Origin: an uncultured Clostridiaceae bacterium
Lineage (GTDB): Bacteria; Bacillota; Clostridia; Lachnospirales; Lachnospiraceae
NCBI GenBank assembly: GCA_902477765.1
Contig: CABSIM010000016.1
Span: 1-49,942, forward strand
Direction of reading: 5' to 3'
DNA length: 49,942 nucleotides
Below, in pieces: positions 1 through 7,433 of the stretch (its first letter is position 1; every line of letters begins with the position of its first letter). The notes beneath the pieces are model-generated. The model did not search any database, had not been told where the DNA came from, and saw only the letters and a list, made by a program, of their open reading frames with translations. Position numbers and translations under genes: made by a program.

Positions 1-34
1 TACACTCTTTCCCTACACGACGCTCTTCCGATCT
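1..34 (+). other. Illumina TruSeq adapter left on the contig end
   Basis: These 34 bases match the 3' end of the Illumina TruSeq universal (read 1) adapter, beginning TACACTCTTTCCC and ending CTCTTCCGATCT. They are synthetic, not genomic. Genomic sequence starts at about base 35, and the gene reading in from the right (yloV) is cut at this junction. The match is from memory of the adapter sequence and is exact over the full stretch. Confidence 0.97.
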
Positions 35-1453
35 CATGATGTCTCCCTCTGCGATTTCCATGCCGTCAATGGATGTGCTGCGGACTGCATAGGTAACCTG
101 CAGAGTATGAACCCGCGCCATCTCCTCTTTCATGGTCTCCATGTTCTCTTCAGGAGACGCATCCGGAAGGAAATTGATCAGAGCCGCAATTCCCTGGGGA
201 ACTGTCCGGGACGGCACCACATAGACGGTTTTATCTTCCACCAGGCTTCTGGCCTGCTCTGCCGCAAGGATGATATTTTTGTTGTTGGGAAGAATATAAA
301 TCACGTCTGCATTGACCTGATCGATGGCATTCAGCATGTCTTCCGTACTGGGATTCATGGTCTGCCCGCCTTCAATCAGATAATCGGCTCCGATTCCGCG
401 GAAGATCTCTCCCAGTCCTTCTCCCATGGAAACTGCAATGAAGCCGTATTCCTTTCTGGGTTCTTCCTTCTTTTCTTCCGGAACAGCAGCTGTTCCGGAA
501 AGGTTCAGACGTTCATTGTGCTCTTCACGCATATTGTCCACTTTCATTCTGGAAAGGGAACCGTATGTCAGGGCTTTTTCAAATGCAAGACCCGGATGGT
601 TGGTATGGACATGAACCTTCACCACGTCATCGTCCGAAACCACCACAATGGAATCCCCGATGGACTCCAGATAGGCCTTCAGCTTCATTTCCTCGGATTC
701 TCCGAAAGGTTTTTCCGTATTGATGATGAATTCCGTGCAGTAGCCAAAACGGATATCGTCTGTTTCCAGTTCCGGGCGGACGGCCGCCGTTCTGCCTGAA
801 TCTTCTCTGGAAACTTCGGCATCAAAAGGAATTCCCCTTCCCAGAAGGCCATCCAGCGCGCCCTTCATCACCTGCATCAGGCCCTGTCCGCCGGAATCCA
901 CCACGCCTGCCTGTTTCAGCACCGGCAGCATCTCCGGTGTCTGGCTCAGCACATAATCTCCCTGATCAATGACTTTTTCCAGGAATTCAATGATATCATC
1001 CGTCTGGGCCGCAAGTTCCGTGGAACGCTCCGCCATTCCGCGGGCAACCGTCAGAATGGTTCCCTCCTTGGGCTTCATGACTGCCTTGTAGGCAGTTTCC
1101 ATTCCTCTGTTAAATGCGTCGGCCAGCACTGTAACCGTAATGTCGTCTGTCTCAACAATCTCTTTTGCAAATCCTCTGAACAGCTGAGAGAGGATAACGC
1201 CGGAGTTGCCCCGGGCACCCCGGAGGGATCCGGAGGAAAGGGCTTTGGCAATGGCCTTCGTTGTCGGCTCTTCAAGTGCAGCCACTTCCTTTGCTGCTGC
1301 CATGATGGTCATTGTCATATTGGTACCCGTATCGCCGTCCGGCACCGGGAATACATTCAATTCATTAATCCATTCTTTTTTTGCCTCCAGATTTTTTGCA
1401 GCAGCCAGAACCGCTGCCTTCATCAGCGCGGCATCTATGGACTTTAATTCCAT
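35..1453 (-). CDS. yloV: DAK2/DhaL-domain protein YloV (FakA-like), 3' end missing
   Basis: The 473 visible codons start at an ATG (1453) behind a strong AAGGAGG site. The N-terminal DhaL domain carries the nucleotide-binding motifs PDGDTGTNM (residues 38-46) and GARGNSG (79-85); the later part matches the YloV/FakA C-terminal region. Family members are cytoplasmic; FakA is the ATP-binding subunit that phosphorylates fatty acids held by a FakB protein. The usual length is about 550 residues, so about 75 are lost at the adapter-bearing contig end. It lies 14 bases downstream of yloU in the same operon, the usual order. Whether this copy is a fatty acid kinase is inferred from the family only. 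Confidence 0.93.
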
Positions 1454-1467
1454 GAATTAGTTCCTCC

Positions 1468-1824
1468 TTAATCTATCACTCTCACGCCTTCGACGTAGAT
1501 ATTGATTTTCTCCACCGGCATTCCAGTAAATTCTTCCACCTTGTATTTCACATTTTCAATCAGGTTATCCGCTACCGTAGAGATGCTGACACCATACGAC
1601 ACAATGACATGAAAATCGATGCTGATGGCATTGTCATTGAGTGACACATTGATCCCATGAGTCAGGCTTTCTCTTTTGAGAAGCTTCACAAGTCCGTCCT
1701 TCATGCTGACAGCCGCCATACCCACAATTCCGAAGCACTCCACCGCCGTCGTACCTGCATAGAAGGCGATCACGTCGGTATCAATCTGAATCTGTCCCAT
1801 TTTGTTATTGATGCATCCCTTCAT
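1468..1824 (-). CDS. yloU: Asp23/Gls24 family protein YloU
   Basis: A 118-residue protein of the Asp23/Gls24 family (alkaline-shock-like proteins), first gene of the yloU-yloV unit. The start at 1824 has GGAGG seven bases upstream; a second Met at residue 9 is possible but has no better site. The body shows the family pattern: a beta-rich N-terminal half with AGTTAVECFGIVGMA, and a C-terminal segment with the typical IYVEGVRV ending. In Bacillota these genes sit beside yloV and rpmB, as here. The molecular role is poorly defined; links to the cell envelope are known for the family. A good promoter (1892-1920) lies upstream. Confidence 0.9.
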   Translation of the reverse strand: MKGCINNKMGQIQIDTDVIAFYAGTTAVECFGIVGMAAVSMKDGLVKLLKRESLTHGINVSLNDNAISIDFHVIVSYGVSISTVADNLIENVKYKVEEFTGMPVEKINIYVEGVRVID

Positions 1825-1891
1825 ACTTTTGCCTCCGTTTCCGCTGAGTTTGCGATGCCGCGTCCCGTTTCAACCGGCTTATCTGTTAAAT

Positions 1892-1920
1892 AATATATCA
1901 TATCCCCCTGCGCCTGTCCA
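1892..1920 (-). promoter_or_regulatory. Sigma-A-type promoter for yloU-yloV
   Basis: On the minus strand, TGGACA (1920-1915) and TATATT (1897-1892) are separated by exactly 17 bases, a good vegetative promoter. The transcript would start near 1885 and run about 60 bases to the yloU start. It is back to back with the rpmB promoter. Confidence 0.65.
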
Positions 1921-1971
1921 TTCAAATTCCGAGTTTTTTATGAGAAATTATGAGAATTTTTAAAAATCTGC

Positions 1972-2000
1972 TTGCAAAATTCCATTCAATCTGCTATCAT
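1972..2000 (+). promoter_or_regulatory. Sigma-A-type promoter for rpmB
   Basis: TTGCAA (1972-1977) and TATCAT (1995-2000) with a 17-base spacer lie about 57 bases upstream of rpmB. The upstream flank (1925-1970) is AT-rich, which could act as an UP element. This fits a strongly expressed ribosomal protein gene. Confidence 0.7.
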
Positions 2001-2056
2001 ACATTTGTTATGGATTTTTACTTAAGAGTCCAAAGAACTGTTAAGGAGGTGCGACC

Positions 2057-2242
2057 ATGGCAAAATGCGCTATTTGTGAAAAAGCTGCTCACTTTGGTAA
2101 TGGAGTAAGCCATTCCCATAGAAGATCCAACAGAATCTGGAACGCAAACGTGAAATCTGTAAAGGTTAAGGTTAACGGCGGAGCACGGAAAATGTACGTA
2201 TGTACTGCCTGCTTAAGATCCGGTCTCGTTGAAAGAGCATAA
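2057..2242 (+). CDS. rpmB: 50S ribosomal protein L28
   Basis: A full-length 61-residue L28 of the large ribosomal subunit. It contains the GNGVSHSHRRSNR signature (residues 14-26) and ends in RSGLVERA. It is a zinc-type (C+) L28: CxxC at residues 4-7 and again at 49-52. An AAGGAGG site lies nine bases before the ATG. It is a single-gene unit, divergent from yloU-yloV and closed by a strong terminator. In Bacillus the same gene sits between thiN/spoVM and yloU; here thiN is about 38 kb away. Confidence 0.97.
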   Translation: MAKCAICEKAAHFGNGVSHSHRRSNRIWNANVKSVKVKVNGGARKMYVCTACLRSGLVERA

Positions 2243-2269
2243 CTCCTCCGATACAGGTTTTCTGCAGCA

Positions 2270-2320
2270 AAAAACAAAAGGGTGTCTTTTCTGTTTCATA
2301 CAGAAAGGATGCCCTTTTTT
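2270..2320. terminator. Bidirectional intrinsic terminator after rpmB
   Basis: A stem of about 18 pairs (left arm 2276-2294, right arm 2300-2317, loop about five bases, with a few G-U or mismatched pairs) is followed by a T run at 2315-2320 on the plus strand. On the minus strand the same hairpin is followed by CCCTTTTGTTTTTT, so it can also end the gerW/small-peptide transcript. Confidence 0.85.
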
Positions 2321-2401
2321 CATTCCGGATTTCATGACCGGCTCCTGTCCGGAACCGTCTGTATGCCTTTCTGACATTCCGGGATACTCCGGCACCCTGC
2401 T

Positions 2402-2539
2402 TCAGCAGCAGAACAGATTATATCCCAGAATCAGAAGTCCCACGGCAATCATCACCAGGAGAAATGATTTGGGGATGATCAGAACCCATGTCATACCGAT
2501 CCCGACACAGAACAGCATAAGGCCGCACAGACGTCTCAT
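2402..2539 (-). CDS. 45-residue membrane peptide, unknown function
   Basis: A short gene read from an ATG at 2539 with GGGAGG about seven bases upstream, ending in TGA at 2402. The product begins MRRLCGLMLF and ends GYNLFCC. It is almost entirely hydrophobic, with two likely membrane segments (about residues 4-22 and 26-43) split by PKS, and has no signal cleavage site. It is the last gene of the minus-strand gerW unit, 65 bases after gerW, and is followed by the bidirectional terminator. Similar tiny proteins with a C-terminal NLFCC are, in my recollection, found in Lachnospiraceae, with no known function. A 13-base inverted repeat brackets its start. Confidence 0.6.
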   Translation of the reverse strand: MRRLCGLMLFCVGIGMTWVLIIPKSFLLVMIAVGLLILGYNLFCC

Positions 2540-2587
2540 ACATTCCTCCCTGCAGGATTCTATGATACATCATATGCGGCCTTATGC
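2515..2587. repeat. 13-base perfect inverted repeat around a start codon
   Basis: GCATAAGGCCGCA (2515-2527) and its exact reverse complement (2575-2587) are 47 bases apart. In the minus-strand mRNA the first arm lies upstream of the ribosome binding site of the 45-residue peptide and the second arm covers its codons 5-9, so the folded form would hold the site and start codon in the loop. The word GCATAAGGCC also forms the stem of the terminator at 14,890-14,941. Confidence 0.7.
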
Positions 2588-2604
2588 CGATGCATTCGAA
2601 AATC

Positions 2605-3009
2605 TTATTTTTCTTCCTGACCCGCCAGATCTCTGGCAGTTTCTTCCGCTCTCTCCATGGCGTCGGGGGAAACATCCCGGCCTCCCACAAACCGGTCCAC
2701 CAGATCCGGCACCATATCCAGGACTTTGGTCACTGCATCCTGATGTTTGATGTTGACCAGGCGCACTGCCCCGTTCTGAATCACCAGAACAGCGCTGGGA
2801 CTCATCTTCGCGCTCATTCCGCCTCCGCCGTTGGTCTTGGAATTCTGGGCAAAGGATCCTGCAGCCATTCCACAGGTCACGTCCACCAGCGGAAGAATAA
2901 TGGTATCATCCACCTTGACCGCCTCTCCCACCACAGTCTTCGTGGTCACAAAATGGTCCATGCCCTTGAACAGGGCCTCAACCGTTGAAGGGAACTGATT
3001 TTCAGCCAT
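2605..3009 (-). CDS. gerW: Spore protein of the GerW (YtfJ) family
   Basis: A 134-residue YtfJ/GerW family protein. Family members are made in the sporangium and, in Bacillus, are needed for normal spore germination. The N-terminal part (residues 5-30) and the glycine-rich NGGGGMSAKMSPSAVLV stretch (about 60-76) are typical; the C-terminal end is acidic. The gene sits directly downstream of a DUF2953 gene, the same pair as ytfI-ytfJ in Bacillus, with a 16-base gap. This is the best evidence in the window for an endospore former. Confidence 0.9.
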   Translation of the reverse strand: MAENQFPSTVEALFKGMDHFVTTKTVVGEAVKVDDTIILPLVDVTCGMAAGSFAQNSKTNGGGGMSAKMSPSAVLVIQNGAVRLVNIKHQDAVTKVLDMVPDLVDRFVGGRDVSPDAMERAEETARDLAGQEEK

Positions 3010-3025
3010 ATATGATTCCTCCTTC

Positions 3026-4075
3026 TTAAGTTCTCCATTTTTTCATCAAAATACGGAAATTCTTATTGGCAAACACCCGCAGCACAATGCAGAGCAAAGT
3101 AAACAGACGGATATGTCCGCGAAACTCCGCCTCTCCCTGCAGAACCTTTTCATCAAACACAGGCTCCAGAGAAAGAGAGCTGCCGTAAAATCCGTAGAAA
3201 GGACTCACGGCACACAGGATTCTGCCCACCAGATACGGATCCTCCAGGCCAAACCGGACATGCCCCCGGATTCTGCGCGGAAACAGATGGCGGAATGCTT
3301 TTCCCGTCTGTCTCAGCAGCAGGCGGAATGTTTTCTGATTTTCCGGATCCTCCAGAAAATCCCTGACCTTCCTGTACTTTTTTCCCAGGATTTCTTTCTT
3401 CTTTTTTATTTCTGACACAGAATTCTGAAGCCGGCGGACGAACCCGCGGATTTTTTCTGCCAGCCGTTCTCTGCACAGCTTCCCGAGTTTTTTTACAAGA
3501 CTGTCCTGCGAAGGTCTGTCTCCGCGCTCCTTCTCTTCTTCCGTCTCTTCCCGGGATTCCGGAATCCGTGCAGTCTCTTCCCGGGCAGCATGTCCCGGAC
3601 CGGAGCGTTTTCCGGCAGTGTCCGGGATACGGTTCTCTTCCGGACGATCCGCTTTCGTGTACATGTCCGCAGGTTCCGGGGCCGATTCACGGGCCTTATC
3701 CTGTGTTTTTCCGGGATTTTTAGCGTCAGTGTCCGGTTTCCCGTGTTCCAGACCGGCCGCACGCACCATCCGTATTTCTCCGTCCCGGGCTGTCTCTGCG
3801 GCTTCCTCCGCCGGAAACAGCTGTCTGGAAAAAACATTGAACCAGAGAATCCGGAACGAGATCACGGCTTTCTTTTCATAGCTGAAATCCAGTCGGAATG
3901 CCCTGAAAAGCCAGGAGACGGCGGCATGCGCCTGTAATTCATCCTGCCTGCGGACCATTCCGCGATACCGCAGCGGCACCAGAAGCACCATTCCCAGGCA
4001 AAGCAGCAGAAATCCGAGGATCGTCAGAATAAGGATGCCCAGAATTTTCAGAATCAGCAATATAATATGGAGCAT
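3026..4075 (-). CDS. DUF2953 membrane protein (YtfI-like)
   Basis: A 349-residue protein starting at the ATG at 4075 (GGGAG eight bases upstream, four bases after the previous stop); a longer frame to 4186 would overlap the neighbour and has no site. Residues 1-35 form a strong membrane anchor (MLHIILLILKILG...). The DUF2953 core follows (VPLRYRG, then a beta-rich section). The middle (about 95-210) is a highly charged, low-complexity linker rich in Glu, Arg and Lys; the C-terminal part returns to the family pattern (RGHVRFGLEDPYLVG). It precedes gerW, as ytfI precedes ytfJ in Bacillus, which suggests a sporulation role. Biochemical function is unknown. Confidence 0.8.
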   Translation of the reverse strand: MLHIILLILKILGILILTILGFLLLCLGMVLLVPLRYRGMVRRQDELQAHAAVSWLFRAFRLDFSYEKKAVISFRILWFNVFSRQLFPAEEAAETARDGEIRMVRAAGLEHGKPDTDAKNPGKTQDKARESAPEPADMYTKADRPEENRIPDTAGKRSGPGHAAREETARIPESREETEEEKERGDRPSQDSLVKKLGKLCRERLAEKIRGFVRRLQNSVSEIKKKKEILGKKYRKVRDFLEDPENQKTFRLLLRQTGKAFRHLFPRRIRGHVRFGLEDPYLVGRILCAVSPFYGFYGSSLSLEPVFDEKVLQGEAEFRGHIRLFTLLCIVLRVFANKNFRILMKKWRT

Positions 4076-4079
4076 ACAC

Positions 4080-4400
4080 TCACTCCCTGAATAGATTTCC
4101 CTCCGTAAGAGCAGACAGATCAAATCCTCCTGTCTTACGATATAGATCCTGCAGAATCCTGCCTGCAAGCTCCGCGGCATCCTCAAAATCCGCGGCCACG
4201 CCGATGATCAGCAGATCCTGCTTTTGATAATAAGGCTGTGTCAGGGTATAGGCCGGATACATGTCCAGCAGATTCCCGCTGTTGGAAGGAGGCGTCAGAA
4301 CGTAATATCCGGACGCCTTTCCATGCCGTATGGACTGTATGATGGAAAATCTGCGGTCCCTGGCTTTTTCACCCACATACAGCTTTTCGTACCATCGCAT
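4080..4400 (-). CDS. Conserved hypothetical protein, 106 residues
   Basis: I do not recognise a named family. The start at 4400 (MRWYEKLYVG) has AGGCGG upstream and lies 11 bases after the cinA stop; a frame opening at 4460 would run inside cinA. The protein is soluble, with a predicted alpha/beta pattern: an N-terminal RRFSIIQSIRHGK strand-helix, a GYYVLTPPSNSGNLLDMYPAY central segment and a C-terminal helix DFEDAAELAGRILQDLYR. It is translationally linked to the DUF2953 gene (4-base gap), so it may act with it or with gerW. Confidence 0.75.
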   Translation of the reverse strand: MRWYEKLYVGEKARDRRFSIIQSIRHGKASGYYVLTPPSNSGNLLDMYPAYTLTQPYYQKQDLLIIGVAADFEDAAELAGRILQDLYRKTGGFDLSALTEGNLFRE

Positions 4401-4411
4401 ATTCTCGCCGC

Positions 4412-5149
4412 CTATCGGTAGTGTTTCAGAATGGAGCGCCTCAGAAGATCCAGCCCCCATACCGCAGACTGTTCGCGTATCTCACCCCGGGTTCCCCGGA
4501 AATGGCATTCTTCCACAGTCACTTCATCTTTCAGACAGCAGCCCACATAAACGAGACCCACCGGTTTTTCATCGGTGCCTCCGTCCGGCCCGGCAATCCC
4601 CGTAACCGCGATGCACGCATCCGCGTCTGCTTTCCGGACGCCTCCCTCCGCCATTTCCCTGGCGGTCTGTTCACTGACGGCACCGTATTTTTTCAGGGTG
4701 GACTTGGATACCCCCAGAAGCTTTCTCTTGGCCTTGTTGGAATATGTGATGAATCCTTCGTTGAAAACTTCGGATGCGCCGGGAATATTGACGATTCTGG
4801 AAGCCATCATTCCTCCCGTGCAGGACTCTGCCGTTGTCACAGTCAGTCCGTATCTGGACAGCAGCCTGACCGCCGCTTCTTCCATGGTTTCATTTTCCCT
4901 GGTGGAATAAATCATGTCCCCCAGCAGCCTTTTAATCTCTTTTCCCGTCGGCTTGATCTGCTGTTTTGCGGTTTCCTCATCCGTTTCCGGAGATTCCACC
5001 AGAATCTGAACTTCTCTGGACCTTCTGCGTACGGTTACGGCCGGGACACCGTCTCCGGACAAAAGTCCGCTGAGCCGTTCCTTGATTTCCGTCTCGCTTT
5101 TTCCGAAGACTTTATACATCTGTAGATATCCATGCTCTGTCTTTACCAT
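4412..5149 (-). CDS. cinA: CinA-family protein without the MoCF domain
   Basis: A 245-residue protein with the CinA C-terminal amidase domain (about residues 88-242), including ESCTGG (108-113) and VTGIAGPDGGT (182-192). That domain deamidates nicotinamide mononucleotide to nicotinic acid mononucleotide in NAD salvage. Residues 12-85 match the middle KH-like domain of full-length CinA (about 415 residues), but the N-terminal MoCF/pyrophosphatase domain is absent. There is no room for it: pgsA ends on the same base (5149) where this gene starts. It follows the usual rimO-pgsA-cinA order. It probably keeps only the amidase role. Confidence 0.88.
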   Translation of the reverse strand: MVKTEHGYLQMYKVFGKSETEIKERLSGLLSGDGVPAVTVRRRSREVQILVESPETDEETAKQQIKPTGKEIKRLLGDMIYSTRENETMEEAAVRLLSRYGLTVTTAESCTGGMMASRIVNIPGASEVFNEGFITYSNKAKRKLLGVSKSTLKKYGAVSEQTAREMAEGGVRKADADACIAVTGIAGPDGGTDEKPVGLVYVGCCLKDEVTVEECHFRGTRGEIREQSAVWGLDLLRRSILKHYR

Positions 5150-5691
5150 TACATCTTACCTTCTTTCAGAACTCCGGCATTTTTCACAATATAGTCCACC
5201 AGGGAGATCACCGTCAGAGCCACTGCAATCCACACCACGGCAGTGGTGACCATGGAAAGCGCAGGGATGTTGAAAATCAGAAGCACCACAGCAATCATCT
5301 GGAATGTGGTCTTGAATTTTCCCCAGTAGCTGGCCGCAATCACGACCCCGTTATCGGAAGCCACCAGCCGGAAGCCGCTGATGATGAATTCACGGCTGAT
5401 GATAATGATAACCACCCATGCCGGAAGCTGTCCCAGTTCGATCATGCAGATCAGAGCGGAACATACCAGCAGCTTGTCCGCCAGAGGATCCATGAATTTC
5501 CCGAAATTTGTCACCAGATTATATTTCCTTGCAATTTTTCCGTCCAGCATATCCGTAAGGCTGGCTATGATGAAAATCGCAGCCGCAATATACCGGTACA
5601 CAGCATTGGTGCCTCCGTCCATCAGGAGAAACGCCACAAAAAACGGAATCATAATAACACGGAGAACCGTAAGTTTATTTGGTAAATTCAT
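5149..5691 (-). CDS. pgsA: CDP-diacylglycerol-glycerol-3-phosphate phosphatidyltransferase
   Basis: A 180-residue membrane enzyme that makes phosphatidylglycerophosphate, the committed step to phosphatidylglycerol. The CDP-alcohol phosphotransferase signature D-x2-D-G-x2-A-R-x8-G-x3-D-x3-D is complete: D47, D50, G51, A54, R55, G64, D68 and D72. Several hydrophobic membrane segments surround it, and the N-terminal MNLPNKLTVLR is typical of PgsA. It overlaps the 3' end of rimO by 17 bases and abuts cinA, so the three are translated as a unit. Confidence 0.95.
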   Translation of the reverse strand: MNLPNKLTVLRVIMIPFFVAFLLMDGGTNAVYRYIAAAIFIIASLTDMLDGKIARKYNLVTNFGKFMDPLADKLLVCSALICMIELGQLPAWVVIIIISREFIISGFRLVASDNGVVIAASYWGKFKTTFQMIAVVLLIFNIPALSMVTTAVVWIAVALTVISLVDYIVKNAGVLKEGKM

Positions 5692-7012
5692 TTTCTACCT
5701 CCCCGATCAGATCATACTCCAGCGCGCCTGTCACCCGGACACGGACAAAATCACCGGACATCAGTTCCAGGTCCGTATTGACGAAAATCAGTCCGTCCAC
5801 ACCGGGACTGTCCATATAGGTTCTGCCCACATAGGCATTTTCGTCAGCAACTTTTCCCTCAATCATCACTTCCAGCACTCTGCCTTTCATCTGTTCTGAC
5901 TTGTCAAAGGCAATGTCCTGCTGCAGTTCCATAATCTCCGCCCGCCGCTCTTCTTTTACGGAATCCGGCACCTGGTCCGGGAATCCGAAGGCCGGTGTAT
6001 CCTCCTCCGGAGAATAGGCAAAAACGCCGAGGCGCTCGAACTCCATGTCATCCACAAACTCCATGAGGATTTCATGGTCTTCTTCCGTCTCTCCCGGGAA
6101 ACCGGAGATCAGGGTTGTCCTGAGGGCAATGTCCGGAATTTCCTGTCTGAGCTCTGCAATCAGCTGGCGGATTTCCCCGTTGCTTGTTTTTCTTCCCATC
6201 CGTTTCAGGACTCTGTCGCTGGCATGCTGGATCGGAATATCCAGATAATGGCAGATTTTCTCTTCTGTACGCATTACCTGAATCAGTTCCTCCGTGATTT
6301 CCTCCGGATAGCAGTACTGAAGACGGATCCACTGGATACCGTCAACCGCAGCAAGCCGTTTCAGAAGCTCCGGCAGCATTTTCCGTCCGTACAGATCCTT
6401 TCCGTACAGGGTGGTTTCCTGTGCCACCAGAATCAGTTCCTTTACTCCCTTTTCCGCCAGTTCTTCCGCTTCCTTCACCAGCTGTTCCATGGGAACACTT
6501 CTGTATTTTCCTCTGAGATACGGGATAATGCAGTAGGTGCAGCGTTTGTCACATCCTTCTGCAATCTTCAGAAATGCATAATGGCCTCCGGTGGTCACCA
6601 TACGCTCCGTGGCAGTGCCCACAGGATCGTCTATGCTCCGGAAAACAGCCGTATGATGTCCCTTCAGGGCTTCTTTCACGGCTTCTGCCACGGCTTCATA
6701 GGACGTGGTTCCCAGCACCGCATCCACCTCCGGAATTTCCGTGGTGATCTCTTCCTTGTAACGCTGCGCCAGGCAGCCGGTAACAATCAGTGCTTTCAGC
6801 CTTCCGTTTTCCTTCAGCCGGACCATCTCCAGGATGGTATTGACGCTTTCCTCTTTTGCATCTCCGATGAAGCAGCAGGTATTGATGACAATCACATCTG
6901 CCAGGGTTTCGTCATCCACGAAAGAATACCCTTCTTTTCCCAGAAGACTCAGCATTTTTTCCGTATCCACCAGGTTCTTGTCACATCCCAGTGATATGAA
7001 AAGCAAATTCAT
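5675..7012 (-). CDS. rimO: Ribosomal protein S12 methylthiotransferase RimO
   Basis: A 445-residue radical SAM enzyme that methylthiolates the conserved aspartate of ribosomal protein S12. The N-terminal UPF0004 domain has the three cluster cysteines C10, C46 and C80; the radical SAM motif CxxxCxxC is at C154, C158 and C161; a TRAM domain closes the C-terminus (about 375-440). The sequence SLGCDKNLVD at residues 7-16 separates RimO from MiaB. AGGAG lies upstream of the ATG at 7012. A strong terminator sits between rpoZ and this gene, so it may need its own weak promoter in 7,013-7,057 or read-through. Confidence 0.96.
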   Translation of the reverse strand: MNLLFISLGCDKNLVDTEKMLSLLGKEGYSFVDDETLADVIVINTCCFIGDAKEESVNTILEMVRLKENGRLKALIVTGCLAQRYKEEITTEIPEVDAVLGTTSYEAVAEAVKEALKGHHTAVFRSIDDPVGTATERMVTTGGHYAFLKIAEGCDKRCTYCIIPYLRGKYRSVPMEQLVKEAEELAEKGVKELILVAQETTLYGKDLYGRKMLPELLKRLAAVDGIQWIRLQYCYPEEITEELIQVMRTEEKICHYLDIPIQHASDRVLKRMGRKTSNGEIRQLIAELRQEIPDIALRTTLISGFPGETEEDHEILMEFVDDMEFERLGVFAYSPEEDTPAFGFPDQVPDSVKEERRAEIMELQQDIAFDKSEQMKGRVLEVMIEGKVADENAYVGRTYMDSPGVDGLIFVNTDLELMSGDFVRVRVTGALEYDLIGEVENEFTK

Positions 7013-7057
7013 CAGGTCAGTCTCCTACTCTATGTTTTTGATTTGTATTTTTCATTT

Positions 7058-7096
7058 AAAAAAAGAGGAAACGGAGCCATAAGCCTTCATTTCCTC
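7058..7096 (-). terminator. Intrinsic terminator after rpoZ
   Basis: On the minus strand GAGGAAA (7096-7090) and TTTCCTC (7071-7065) can pair across an 18-base loop and are followed at once by seven T (7064-7058). It lies 12 bases after the rpoZ stop and would end the yicC-gmk-rpoZ transcript before rimO, at least partly. Confidence 0.75.
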
Positions 7097-7107
7097 CCCT
7101 CCCAGCG

Positions 7108-7386
7108 TTATTCACTGATTTCGTTTTCCTCTTCAGCCTCTTCTTCGGCAGGTGTTTCATCGTTTACGATCTTCACCTTCTGCTGATAAAGTTCTTCCAC
7201 AGCTACGGAAAGCGGTTTCTTTCCGGCAGCACCGGCCACCAGCGCATCGTCACCGTCGATCAGCTGTCTCGCACGTTTTGCGGCGGCAATCACAATGGAA
7301 TAGCGGCTCTGAACCACCGGCTCCTCTCCCGGTTCCACAGAGCTGTTTACTGCATCAATCAGATCAGAATAAGACGGATGTAACAT
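7108..7386 (-). CDS. rpoZ: RNA polymerase omega subunit
   Basis: A 92-residue omega subunit that helps assemble RNA polymerase by clamping beta'. The core holds the usual features: MLHPSYSDLI at the start, SRYSIVIAAAKRARQLIDG (residues 27-45), then KPLSVAVEELYQQKV. The last 15 residues are an acidic tail. The ATG at 7386 is chosen because AAGGAG lies about nine bases upstream; the frame stays open further upstream but has no site and enters gmk. It follows gmk by 47 bases, the standard order. Confidence 0.93.
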   Translation of the reverse strand: MLHPSYSDLIDAVNSSVEPGEEPVVQSRYSIVIAAAKRARQLIDGDDALVAGAAGKKPLSVAVEELYQQKVKIVNDETPAEEEAEEENEISE

Positions 7387-7433
7387 ATGATATTGACTCC
7401 TTTCAGATTTACGGAAATTTCCCGCCGGCCTGA

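Noticed and set aside
3026..4186. Longer start of the DUF2953 gene at 4186
   Set aside because: It would overlap the upstream gene by over 100 bases and has no ribosome site; the ATG at 4075 starts at the membrane anchor and has GGGAG.
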